A stretch of 18,597 nucleotides of DNA from JALEVB01 sp022768265. Lineage in GTDB: Bacteria > Bacillota_I > Bacilli_A > Erysipelotrichales > Erysipelotrichaceae. A program made the translations under genes and the position numbers. The stretch spans positions 1 to 18,597 of the forward strand of contig JAXFJE010000034.1 in the NCBI GenBank assembly GCA_034168985.1, written 5' to 3'. The notes under the pieces are model-generated. The model saw only the letters and a list, made by a program, of their open reading frames with translations, did no database searches and was not told the origin of the DNA. This document shows, in pieces, positions 7,859 to 15,004 of the stretch (position 1 is its first letter; each line of letters begins with the position of its first letter).

Positions 7859-7887
7859 TTGACTTTTAAACTATTTACAGCTAAAAT
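7859..7887 (+). promoter_or_regulatory. Promoter of the second GntR gene
   Basis: TTGACT (7859-7864), a 17-base spacer and TAAAAT (7882-7887) form a good vegetative promoter, with the start codon about 40 bases further on. It diverges from the PTS promoter. Confidence 0.75.
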
Positions 7888-7896
7888 TTATATATA

Positions 7897-7910
7897 AATA
7901 TATATACATA
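7897..7910. promoter_or_regulatory. Operator O3 (GntR gene start region)
   Basis: AATATATATACATA resembles O1 with two changes and keeps the TATATAC half of the core. It covers the expected +1 region of the GntR promoter, as expected for autoregulation. The region is AT-rich, so this is the weakest of the three sites. Confidence 0.45.
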
Positions 7911-7926
7911 CAGAAGGAACCAACAC

Positions 7927-8658
7927 ATGAAAACTAAATCCATGTATTTACAAATTGCACATGATATCGAAGATAAAATAAAAGAAGGAATATTGCAACC
8001 TGGTGATCAATTACAAACCGAAATAGAACTATGTGACCAATATAAAGTTTCACGCATGACCGTAAACAAAGCATTATCCAATCTAGTTATAAGAGGTTAT
8101 ATCAATAGAATCCCTGGCAAAGGAACCTTTGTCCAGCAACAAGTTCATAAGGAAATAAATAATATTAGTTTTGCTTCCGGTTTCACTCAAGACATGATAA
8201 AAGTAAACAAAGTAGCCGGTGCAAAACTAATAGACTACCATATAGTTAATTCAAGTGACATAAAAAAAATAGCTCAAAAACTTGAGCTATCAGACAATGA
8301 ACTGATTCACGAATTTACAAGAGTAAGAACCGGTGATGGAATGCCTATCGCCATTAGCACAACTTTTATTCCTTGCAAACACTTACCTGCAATAGACATT
8401 AATGCTTTATCTGGTTCTTTATATAAATATTTAGAAGAAAAATATCAAATAACCCCACAAGCAACTAATTATGATTTCAGCGCTGTATTACCAACATCAA
8501 AGCAAAAAGAATTATTGGGTTTAAAAGATGAAAGTTGTGCACTTCTAAAATCTGCTCACACTAGCGAAATAAATAATGGTATTGTATTTGAATATACTGA
8601 GACTTATTATATCGGAAATCAATTTACCTATCATTTATCATTGAAATCTATAAGATAA
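7927..8658 (+). CDS. GntR-family (HutC/UTRA) regulator of the mannose-type PTS operon
   Basis: This is a 243-residue repressor. The winged helix lies at about residues 5-70 (SMYLQIAHDIEDKI, PGDQLQTEIELCDQYKVSRMTVNKAL, then wing PGKGTFV). The UTRA effector domain lies at about 88-238, with typical segments such as LIHEFTRVRTGDGMPIAI and FEYTETYYIGNQFTYH. HutC-type regulators usually sense a phosphorylated sugar or pathway metabolite. It is divergent from the EIIA-to-SIS operon, and the intergenic region has three GTATATAC-type palindromes. It therefore most likely represses that operon and itself. SD AGAAGGAA is 8-9 bases before the ATG. It ends in its own terminator hairpin before the convergent rloB-like gene. 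Confidence 0.92.
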   Translation: MKTKSMYLQIAHDIEDKIKEGILQPGDQLQTEIELCDQYKVSRMTVNKALSNLVIRGYINRIPGKGTFVQQQVHKEINNISFASGFTQDMIKVNKVAGAKLIDYHIVNSSDIKKIAQKLELSDNELIHEFTRVRTGDGMPIAISTTFIPCKHLPAIDINALSGSLYKYLEEKYQITPQATNYDFSAVLPTSKQKELLGLKDESCALLKSAHTSEINNGIVFEYTETYYIGNQFTYHLSLKSIR

Positions 8659-8666
8659 TTTTTGAC

Positions 8667-8720
8667 AAGTAACTAATTACCTTATCTTCGCCAATTGGTA
8701 TATTAGTTACTTTTTATTTT
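8667..8720 (+). terminator. Terminator of the second GntR gene
   Basis: AAGTAACTAAT (8667-8677) pairs perfectly with ATTAGTTACTT (8702-8712). Inner TACC/GGTA pairs extend the stem, and the plus strand continues TTTATTTT. The right arm contains the stop codon of the convergent RloB-like gene. The minus-strand tail is poor in T, so it mainly serves the GntR gene. Confidence 0.8.
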
Positions 8721-9353
8721 GTCCTTTATTTCTTTCACTAGTATATCAACTCTAGTACACGGTACCATCTCTGAAGGAATATTAATACTGTCTTTATCAA
8801 ATTGCTTACGCTTTTGTCTAGCAACAGAAAATGCTTTTTCTTCATCACCATAGTCACACATTTTGCCATATATGTTTTCTTCAGACTTTTCGTACTTTTG
8901 TCTTGTACGTTTATTATAAGCTTCTGCAAACTTTTTACAACATTGTTTAGAATCTGGAATATTAGGCATTTCTCCAAAATATGCAAACAGCCAAATTTCA
9001 AAACATGGATTTGACCAACCAGCTTCAATGCCATAATTTTTTGCTTCTTCGATTATTTTATCAAAATTTTGAACTTTATCTCTATCAAAAATAATCCAAG
9101 GTTTACGGTATTGTGCATCTATGGATAGCTCTTCTCTACACTTTTTAATTAATTGCTTAGTAGGAGCATTATCTACTTTAATTACAATTTTATTTCTAAA
9201 TTCTTCAGGGATTGAATCTCGCAACCCCTCCAAATAATACTTTTCAGTTTTTTCAGCATCGGTAACTATATAGTAATACCCTAGGTTAGGATTTCTTTTT
9301 CCTACACAATTAGCTCTTGATGTCCTTTTACCCGTCCTATCTCTGCGTCCCAT
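8703..9353 (-). CDS. RloB-like protein (AbiLii-type abortive infection component)
   Basis: This 216-residue protein has the RloB layout. It has a basic N-terminus (GRRDRTGKRTSR), then YYIVTDAEKTEKYYLEGL (27-44), the IIFDRD acidic motif (D90, D92) and WSNPCFEIWLFAYF (113-126), which is nearly diagnostic. RloB is regarded as a Toprim-like nuclease partner of an ATPase in AbiL/RloAB anti-phage systems. The family normally has EGEKTE where this protein has TDAEKTE, so the first acidic residue is Asp32 in place of Glu and the Gly is Ala. It may still be active. It starts 3 bp after the ATPase stop with its SD inside that gene, so the two are translationally coupled. The C-terminus overlaps the hairpin of the convergent GntR gene. 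Confidence 0.85.
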   Translation of the reverse strand: MGRRDRTGKRTSRANCVGKRNPNLGYYYIVTDAEKTEKYYLEGLRDSIPEEFRNKIVIKVDNAPTKQLIKKCREELSIDAQYRKPWIIFDRDKVQNFDKIIEEAKNYGIEAGWSNPCFEIWLFAYFGEMPNIPDSKQCCKKFAEAYNKRTRQKYEKSEENIYGKMCDYGDEEKAFSVARQKRKQFDKDSINIPSEMVPCTRVDILVKEIKDKIKSN

Positions 9354-9356
9354 AAT

Positions 9357-10619
9357 CTATTTACCTCTACACATAGATATAGTCTTTAATTCTGGTATTG
9401 CCCCATATTTACCTAGCAAATAATTTTTTTCATAATTTTCGTCTTTTCTAATTTTATCTCCATCAACATCTTGAAAATCAACCAACGAATATAAATGCGA
9501 AGCTCCATTTTTATCTTTTTCAACAAACCAAATTTCATCTCTTCTTAGCATATCATTTGATAGCGACCAAGTATCATGGGTAGTAAAAATAATCTGCGCA
9601 TGATTTTTATTTATGTTGGAATCAATGAAAGTTACCAAAAAGTTTCTTACTAATAAAGGATGTAATCTAGAATTTAGTTCGTCAACAAAAAATATTCCGC
9701 CATTATCTAATATTGATTTCATACCGCTATAAAGCGAAAACATTTTCAATGTTCCTGCTGATTCTTCTCTTAATGGAATAGCTTCTAAAGCATCACTTCC
9801 AATTACTTTATGCAATGCATCTACATTAATATGCTCTTTACCTTCACCATCTGTTATTTTTTCTACTTTAAAATCCACTATTGATTCATCAAAAGACGAA
9901 AAATAATTTATTACATTTTTTCTAACTTCTTCGTCTTCATCAAAACCTTCTGGTATAAAACGTGACAAAAGAAAATTTTCTAATGGATTTCCAAAATCAG
10001 CTACTTCATGCTTAAGAAACCAATCTCTAATTTTCTTTAAACACTGTATTTTTAATTTAGCGCCTAAAGATACAACTAAAGCTTCATTTTCTAAGGCTAT
10101 ACGAATATTCTCATGATTTTTGCTAGAAATACCATCTAATATCAGTTCATCTTCTTCTCTATTGCGATAAAAGATATTCTTATATTTTTTAGCAGTTTTA
10201 GCTTTCGAATTTAGCCATTCCTCTTTGACACCTTGTTTATCTACACAAAACCCATAATTATATGTCTTATATTTATCATTTTCATCAGTAATAAAATATA
10301 CTTCAAATGAAGATGAATCGTTTTTGCTTGTATTATCAAATAAAAAAGGAGTAGGAGGTATAAAAGCATTGTTTTTATCTTGATTATCTCCACCAAATCC
10401 AAATGAATTAATTACATAATTGCACATATACCTAAATGCTTGATGTACATTTGATTTACCAGAAGCATTTGCCCCAAAAATGGCTGCTATTGGTAGTATT
10501 TTTTCTTCCCCAATATTAATCACATGATTATTAAACTCAGTTATTTTTGTAGCACTTAAATCTAAGACAGTATCATCTTTAAATGATTTGAAATTTTTAA
10601 AATTGAACTGAATTAACAT
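9357..10619 (-). CDS. RloA-like ABC/AAA ATPase (AbiLi-type defence component)
   Basis: This 420-residue ATPase has the AAA_15/RloA plan. It starts with LIQFNFKNFKSF, followed by Walker A GANASGKS (49-56), a long variable insert (about 65-280), the ABC-like signature REESAGTLK (284-292), Walker B FFVDEL (310-315) with catalytic E314, and the switch histidine in TTHD (H348). The C-terminal NYLLGKYGAIP segment is typical of RloA. Such ATPases sense infection and control a partner effector, here the RloB-like product. The start at 10619 is chosen because GAGGT lies 10 bases upstream and the family begins at this Met. An in-frame ATG at 10655 would place 12 poor residues over the promoter. Defence function is inferred from family and gene pair. 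Confidence 0.88.
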   Translation of the reverse strand: MLIQFNFKNFKSFKDDTVLDLSATKITEFNNHVINIGEEKILPIAAIFGANASGKSNVHQAFRYMCNYVINSFGFGGDNQDKNNAFIPPTPFLFDNTSKNDSSSFEVYFITDENDKYKTYNYGFCVDKQGVKEEWLNSKAKTAKKYKNIFYRNREEDELILDGISSKNHENIRIALENEALVVSLGAKLKIQCLKKIRDWFLKHEVADFGNPLENFLLSRFIPEGFDEDEEVRKNVINYFSSFDESIVDFKVEKITDGEGKEHINVDALHKVIGSDALEAIPLREESAGTLKMFSLYSGMKSILDNGGIFFVDELNSRLHPLLVRNFLVTFIDSNINKNHAQIIFTTHDTWSLSNDMLRRDEIWFVEKDKNGASHLYSLVDFQDVDGDKIRKDENYEKNYLLGKYGAIPELKTISMCRGK

Positions 10620-10643
10620 ATATATTACCTCATTTTCATATAT

Positions 10644-10672
10644 ATCATAGTACATTTATGTTATTTTTACAA
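10644..10672 (-). promoter_or_regulatory. Promoter of the rloA-rloB-like pair
   Basis: On the minus strand: TTGTAA (10667-10672), a 17-base spacer, TATGAT (10644-10649). It lies about 25 bases before the ATPase start. It follows a terminator-like hairpin, so the pair is expressed independently of the upstream sugar operon. Confidence 0.7.
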
Positions 10673-10676
10673 CAAA

Positions 10677-10717
10677 ATATACATGTAAATGAGATATTTT
10701 CTCTTTTATGTGTATAT
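10677..10717 (-). terminator. Probable terminator of the MupG/kinase operon
   Basis: Imperfect 18-base arms (10677-10694 and 10700-10717) with three non-Watson-Crick positions enclose a 5-base loop. The hairpin starts 6 bases past the SIS gene stop, and the minus-strand tail is TTTTGTTGT. Position supports a terminator; the AT-rich, imperfect stem makes strength uncertain. Confidence 0.6.
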
Positions 10718-10722
10718 TTTAA

Positions 10723-11436
10723 CTATTTGTAAATATCAAACAATTCTTTATTGCTTTCATCCGAATGATCGATGTTACTGCTCTTAAACACTTTTGGCTT
10801 CTTATTTTCATCCATCTGTTGCTGGATCATTGCAGATACGACCATATGTATGATGTAACAATTCATGATCGTAGAAGTTGGTCCAGTTTTGACATCATTA
10901 CCATGATCGATGCAGGCATCTCCACAATCTGTTTTGTTATCCAAAACGATATCGCCGTATTCATACAGTTTTTTACCGTTTTTATGTCTGCTTGTAACTG
11001 TTTTGCTATGTTCCAAAGAAGTTAATACTACTATTTTTAAACCCTTTTCCTTCAAAGCTTGAGCCAGTTCAATGATCAAAGCATTGCGTCCAGAATTAGA
11101 AGTCATGACGATGACATCATCTTTTTCAAAGTCATATAAATTTAAGATGACATCTGCATATGCATCGATTCTTTCAATCAAGGTGCTCTTAAAGGCATGA
11201 TTCATGCATAGCTCATCTTGTAAGATCGGAATGAATCCTGCATATCCTCCAGCTCGAGCAAAAACTTCTTGCCCAATGATATATGAATGTCCTGTTCCAA
11301 AAAAGTATATCTTCTTACCTGCATTGATTGCTTCATTAAATAATTTCGCAGTTGCGATGATATTATTTTTTTCTTCCTCTAAAACATTATCCATACGTAA
11401 TTTTATCGTATCGGTAAATTGTGTAAAAATATCCAT
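10723..11436 (-). CDS. SIS-domain sugar-phosphate binding protein, UPF0309 type
   Basis: This 237-residue single-SIS protein has motifs FFGTGHSYIIGQEVFARAGG (45-64), VMTSNSGRNA (110-119), VLTSLEHSK (137-145), a DN-GDA segment (about 166-174) and GPTST (185-189). These match UPF0309, a family with sugar-phosphate binding folds but no settled reaction that I know of. It is the last gene of the kinase-nucleotidyltransferase-MupG operon, where peptidoglycan-sugar loci usually carry MurQ (a SIS-fold lactyl etherase). It might do a related lyase or isomerase step, but it lacks recognisable MurQ motifs. The start at 11436 follows AGGAGG. The ATG at 11454 would overlap the upstream stop and has no SD. 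Confidence 0.85.
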   Translation of the reverse strand: MDIFTQFTDTIKLRMDNVLEEEKNNIIATAKLFNEAINAGKKIYFFGTGHSYIIGQEVFARAGGYAGFIPILQDELCMNHAFKSTLIERIDAYADVILNLYDFEKDDVIVMTSNSGRNALIIELAQALKEKGLKIVVLTSLEHSKTVTSRHKNGKKLYEYGDIVLDNKTDCGDACIDHGNDVKTGPTSTIMNCYIIHMVVSAMIQQQMDENKKPKVFKSSNIDHSDESNKELFDIYK

Positions 11437-11446
11437 TTTAATCCTC

Positions 11447-12613
11447 CTATTCATTTACTAATCTAAAAGCAACTTTGCCATCATGCACATATTTTAACAA
11501 ACATTGCGCATATGGTTTAACATATCCTATACAATTGGTATATCTTGCTGGTGGCAGTTCATCTAACATGATATGAATTTCTCCACTGTAACGATTAGCT
11601 TCACCATTTTGCATCATGATCATATACTTTTCGCAAGCTATATTCATGTTTGGTAAAAAATAAAATTTTCCTCTAGTTTGAGTTGCTCTGATCATTTTTT
11701 GAGCTTTATCGTCGCGAGCTAACAAGACCATGCTTTCCAATTTTTTAATATTATCTTCACCAATTTTTTCAAAATAACATGGAATATCTATACATGGCAT
11801 ATCTTGGATATTTAAGATTTCTTGATCATCCTGAGCTTGTTTTAATACATCTTGTACTAGATTGTTATGTTTTGCTACTTCTAACAATTCTTGATAACTT
11901 GGATCGCTATCGCCAAAAATAACATAATCAAAAGCTTTGGACGCAATGATTTCCTGTACTTGAACATAAGAAGGCAAATATCGATGTTTTTCAACAGTAG
12001 GAACACCATGGCCTACTGCATTTAGATCAGGAGCTGAGTATTGTGAAGCAATAAAGATACCTGTTTTATTACCATTTCGTTTAAATTCTTTTGCTACTTC
12101 AATAGCCTCCTCCATGCTTATGCCTGTGCCATTTAATGGAAAGAAATTATGACAGCCACAATATTGCTTCATATTACCTTTTGCTTCCACGGTAGCATAA
12201 TTTTTCTTCAATTGCTTATAATTTGATAAATTTTCTTCAATGATGATACCTTCTTTATTATTTGTAAGGACAGCTAATTCATCCGCATTAAAACCACCAT
12301 CTATTCTAATAACAGGGATATTCAATTCTTTAACGGCATTAAGATCATGGATGCTTGCTCCTATCTTTTCTAGCATTACATCATTGATATCAACATGGCA
12401 TTCTAATCCAAGCTCACTTGCCCGATCAAAAAGATATCTAAAGTTATCACCAATCTCTTCTTGCGTATTTTCAAATCCTAGATCTTGTAATTGGATCGAA
12501 GTAAAGATGATGCTATAGCCTAATTTTTTGGCATTGACCAATCTTTCTTCCATCTGCGATATCGTCATAAAATCTGGATAAATAGAAACACCTAATTTGA
12601 TCTTACCATCCAT
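11447..12613 (-). CDS. mupG: MupG-family 6-phospho-N-acetylmuramidase (GH170, DUF871)
   Basis: This 388-residue cytoplasmic protein has an N-terminal TIM-barrel half (about 5-240: KLGVSIYPDF, CHVDIND, IRIDGGF, CHNFFP, GHGVPTVEKHR, IFGDSDPS) and a C-terminal beta-rich half (about 265-388, including RYSGEIHI). This is the MupG/DUF871 plan. S. aureus MupG splits MurNAc-6-phosphate-GlcNAc, delivered by a PTS, into MurNAc-6P and GlcNAc. The start at 12613 has GGGGGA 10 bases upstream and overlaps the upstream gene by 11 bp; the longer ATG at 12640 lacks an SD. The family's usual HNFYPRPETGLS reads HNFFPLNGTGIS here, so the true phospho-disaccharide may differ. Family membership is firm; exact substrate is inferred. 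Confidence 0.85.
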   Translation of the reverse strand: MDGKIKLGVSIYPDFMTISQMEERLVNAKKLGYSIIFTSIQLQDLGFENTQEEIGDNFRYLFDRASELGLECHVDINDVMLEKIGASIHDLNAVKELNIPVIRIDGGFNADELAVLTNNKEGIIIEENLSNYKQLKKNYATVEAKGNMKQYCGCHNFFPLNGTGISMEEAIEVAKEFKRNGNKTGIFIASQYSAPDLNAVGHGVPTVEKHRYLPSYVQVQEIIASKAFDYVIFGDSDPSYQELLEVAKHNNLVQDVLKQAQDDQEILNIQDMPCIDIPCYFEKIGEDNIKKLESMVLLARDDKAQKMIRATQTRGKFYFLPNMNIACEKYMIMMQNGEANRYSGEIHIMLDELPPARYTNCIGYVKPYAQCLLKYVHDGKVAFRLVNE

Positions 12614-13952
12614 ATTTGTTTGTCCCCCAATCTTCTTCAATCAATTCTTGCTTGCAATAGATCAACTTATTATCACCTACGTTTTGATTCAAGATAACAC
12701 CAGCACCAATAACGCTATTAACCCCTACGATCTTTCCAGGTTGGAAAATTACGCCCACGCCTGTTCTTACATGATCTCCTAAGAATGTAGCATTCGCATA
12801 GGCCTTTGCCTGTTCTTTGCGTCCATTGATCGTATGCATGGATTCTCCATCATCAAAGCGTAATGTACCACAAATCGTTCCTGCACCAATATCAACCTTT
12901 TCACCACATAAACCGTAGAATTCACAATGATGATATAAATAATCTTTGCCCATCAATACACCTTCTAATAATTCCGCAGTTTGATCGATAATTGAGTCAT
13001 CTCCTACGGTACTTTGATCACCTATCTTGCAATTATTAGCAATCTTACATCTTTTACCAATCACAACATCCTTGCCAATGATCGCACCATTTTCAATGAT
13101 CGAATCATCACCAATGATACAGTTTCCTTGAATGATGACATCTTTACCAACACGGACATTTTTACCTAATTGCAAATTGCCATGGCAAATACAGCTAGGA
13201 TCTATCTTATCACTATCATTTTGTTTTTCAATTTTGCTACAGTAGTAATGATTGTAATAAGCATTAGCAGCTAAGATATCCCAAGGCTTATCAATATCAA
13301 AACAAGGATGTTTTGCATATATGACCTTAATCTTATTTTCTTGTAAATGATCATTGATGCTTTCTTCTAAAAAGTATTCTAAAGGTGATCCTACCCCTAC
13401 TTTCGTATTAGTGAAACGTCCTTTATTGTAAGGTAATTGTTGAATAAAGGTTTTATCACCATGATATCCAAACATCTTGTATCCTTCTTGGATGACTCTA
13501 GGATGTCCTAACATATTTAATAAATCATCATTTTCTATTTGAGCTACGATATGGTTTCTTGGATCATCGGTGATCTTATCTACAAGGATCGTATCTTTTT
13601 GGGCATATAGCAGGTTTGCAATATCCTCTTCATCGATCAAACAATCGCCAAATAATAATAAATATTCATCTTCGATCATGTTCGAAATTGCTTCTAAGGT
13701 CTTAGCACTTCCTGGGGTTGGTTCAATCTGTCTTACTTCAACTTTGTCATTATATCTTAGCAAAGCTTTGATTTCGCTCATATGATATGAACCTACTACT
13801 AATATCTTTGTTATATCTGCAAATTTATTTAATATCCTTACCATATGCGAAACGATAGGTTCATTTGATATCTTGATGGCTGCCTTATTTCTAATTTGGG
13901 CATATGGAGCAATCTTGCTACCATTACCTCCACATAATATGATTACTTGCAT
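12603..13952 (-). CDS. GlmU-like sugar nucleotidyltransferase with left-handed beta-helix domain
   Basis: This 449-residue two-domain protein has an N-terminal GT-A nucleotidyltransferase fold (about 1-230) and a C-terminal hexapeptide-repeat beta-helix (about 258-430: repeats such as VRVGKDVIIQGNCIIGDDS, then KVDIGAGTICGTLRFDDG). This resembles bifunctional archaeal and bacterial sugar-1-phosphate nucleotidyltransferase/acetyltransferases. The signature usually written GGxGTR-PxT-PK reads CGGNGSKIAPYAQIRNK (7-23), with Arg replaced by Lys and the Pro before the catalytic Lys by Asn. GDCL (102-105) fits the metal/NTP site. It overlaps the kinase stop by one base and the MupG gene by 11 bp. 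It may turn a kinase product into an NDP-sugar; the sugar is unknown. A sugar-salvage rather than a GlmU housekeeping role is inferred from context. Confidence 0.85.
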   Translation of the reverse strand: MQVIILCGGNGSKIAPYAQIRNKAAIKISNEPIVSHMVRILNKFADITKILVVGSYHMSEIKALLRYNDKVEVRQIEPTPGSAKTLEAISNMIEDEYLLLFGDCLIDEEDIANLLYAQKDTILVDKITDDPRNHIVAQIENDDLLNMLGHPRVIQEGYKMFGYHGDKTFIQQLPYNKGRFTNTKVGVGSPLEYFLEESINDHLQENKIKVIYAKHPCFDIDKPWDILAANAYYNHYYCSKIEKQNDSDKIDPSCICHGNLQLGKNVRVGKDVIIQGNCIIGDDSIIENGAIIGKDVVIGKRCKIANNCKIGDQSTVGDDSIIDQTAELLEGVLMGKDYLYHHCEFYGLCGEKVDIGAGTICGTLRFDDGESMHTINGRKEQAKAYANATFLGDHVRTGVGVIFQPGKIVGVNSVIGAGVILNQNVGDNKLIYCKQELIEEDWGTNKYGW

Positions 13953-14944
13953 TATCCATTATTCTCCTTATTTTCTTGATAGCGATCAAAGTTACTTAGC
14001 ATTTCTTTATCTATATCACTATTTATGGCCTTATAAGCTACGATCAAGCTTCCTAAGCTTGGATCAAATCTTGGTTTGACCAAACGATAACCTACGTCAG
14101 CTAAAATATCCCCTAAAGGATCAAGAATATATTTTCCACTATTAAATACACCACCAGAATAAGATACTAGAATTGGTTTATTCATGTTTAATTTTTGCCC
14201 GATCGTTGTAATTAGTAGTGCCAGTTCTTTAGCAGCTTCTTCATAGATCCTTGCCGCAACCATATCCCCATTTTTAGCTATCACAAATAAATCTTTAGCC
14301 ATATCCGCTATTTTGGTACGATCAAAACCATATTTCAATACGGTTAGATCAATGATCTGCCCATCGTCATCTAATGCATACTTATCTTTCAAATAGGAAT
14401 ACAAATAGCTCTTTGGGCTCCTTCCATCACTTTGTCTGGTAAATTCTAGAAGCATCTTACATGCTAACCAATAAGCGCTACCTTCATCACCACCAAATAA
14501 ATGATTCCATCCTCCACATCTTAAAACATCACCTTTAGCGTTTATCCCAAAAGCAATCGAACCAGTACCAGCTATCACATGAATACCTGGAAAACCTACC
14601 AGCGATCCCCGATGAGCATTATATGTGTCAGAATATACACCATAAGCAATATTTCCCAAGGCACTTTGAATGGCTTTTTCAAGCTGGATATCATGTTGCT
14701 TAACATCACCATAACCACAAATACATACTGCACAATAAACGATATCATCGCTTGTACATTTTACCTGCTGCATGCATTCCTTTATCCCCATATCAATGAC
14801 CTGGCTTAATTTTTCAAAACCAATCGTCAAATAATGCGAATTTTCTTTAACCACTTTAGATAAGACCTCACCTTGCATATTTGCTAATAAAAAGGCTGTC
14901 TTCGTTCCTCCACCATCTATACCAATTACATATTTTTTACTCAT
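13952..14944 (-). CDS. BadF/BadG-type N-acetylhexosamine kinase (GlcNAc/MurNAc kinase-like)
   Basis: This is a 330-residue ASKHA-fold sugar kinase. Phosphate-1 motif is GIDGGGTKTAF (8-18); YSDTYNAHRGS (104-114) holds D106 as the likely catalytic base; phosphate-2 is AGTGSIAFG (125-133). GGWNHLFGGDEGSAYWLA (144-161) is typical of GlcNAc kinases, and SGGVFNSG lies near 265-272. Relatives include human NAGK and clostridial MurK, which phosphorylates GlcNAc and MurNAc. In this operon it could phosphorylate the GlcNAc that MupG releases. Whether it phosphorylates O6 or the anomeric O1 is not visible, and that matters for the nucleotidyltransferase encoded next. AAAGGAGC precedes the start, which lies just after a strong hairpin. 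Confidence 0.88.
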   Translation of the reverse strand: MSKKYVIGIDGGGTKTAFLLANMQGEVLSKVVKENSHYLTIGFEKLSQVIDMGIKECMQQVKCTSDDIVYCAVCICGYGDVKQHDIQLEKAIQSALGNIAYGVYSDTYNAHRGSLVGFPGIHVIAGTGSIAFGINAKGDVLRCGGWNHLFGGDEGSAYWLACKMLLEFTRQSDGRSPKSYLYSYLKDKYALDDDGQIIDLTVLKYGFDRTKIADMAKDLFVIAKNGDMVAARIYEEAAKELALLITTIGQKLNMNKPILVSYSGGVFNSGKYILDPLGDILADVGYRLVKPRFDPSLGSLIVAYKAINSDIDKEMLSNFDRYQENKENNG

Positions 14945-14964
14945 TTTTTGCTCCTTTATATAAA

Positions 14965-15000
14965 GACGAAAAAAGATAATTAAATTATCTTTTTTCCGTC
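14965..15000 (-). terminator. Intra-operon terminator or stabilising hairpin after EIIC
   Basis: The arms AAAAAAGATAATT (14969-14981) and AATTATCTTTTTT (14983-14995) are perfect complements, extended by GACG/CGTC with one bulged base. On the minus strand the stem ends in TTTTTT. It lies between the EIIC stop and the kinase, 20 bases before the kinase start. No strong promoter follows it, so it probably reduces read-through or protects the EIIC mRNA end. Confidence 0.75.
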
Positions 15001-15004
15001 ATAT

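Noticed and set aside
8738..9034. 98-codon minus-strand open frame inside the RloB-like gene
   Set aside because: It overlaps a well-supported gene in another frame, has no recognisable motif and no ribosome binding site.
10620..10655. 12-residue N-terminal extension of the RloA-like ATPase
   Set aside because: It covers the predicted promoter; MLIQFNFKNFKSF is the normal start of the family and has its own SD.
8659..10722. The rloA/rloB region as an integrated element with attachment sites
   Set aside because: No integrase, transposase, tRNA or flanking direct repeat is visible. The only repeats at its borders are hairpins explained as terminators.
11437..11454. Six-residue extension of the UPF0309 SIS protein
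   Set aside because: It overlaps the MupG stop and has no SD of its own; AGGAGG lies between the two candidate starts and serves 11436.
12614..12640. Longer MupG start with a 38-bp overlap of the upstream gene
   Set aside because: No SD is seen before it, whereas GGGGGA precedes the ATG at 12613 and the DUF871 N-terminus begins near KLGVSIYP.
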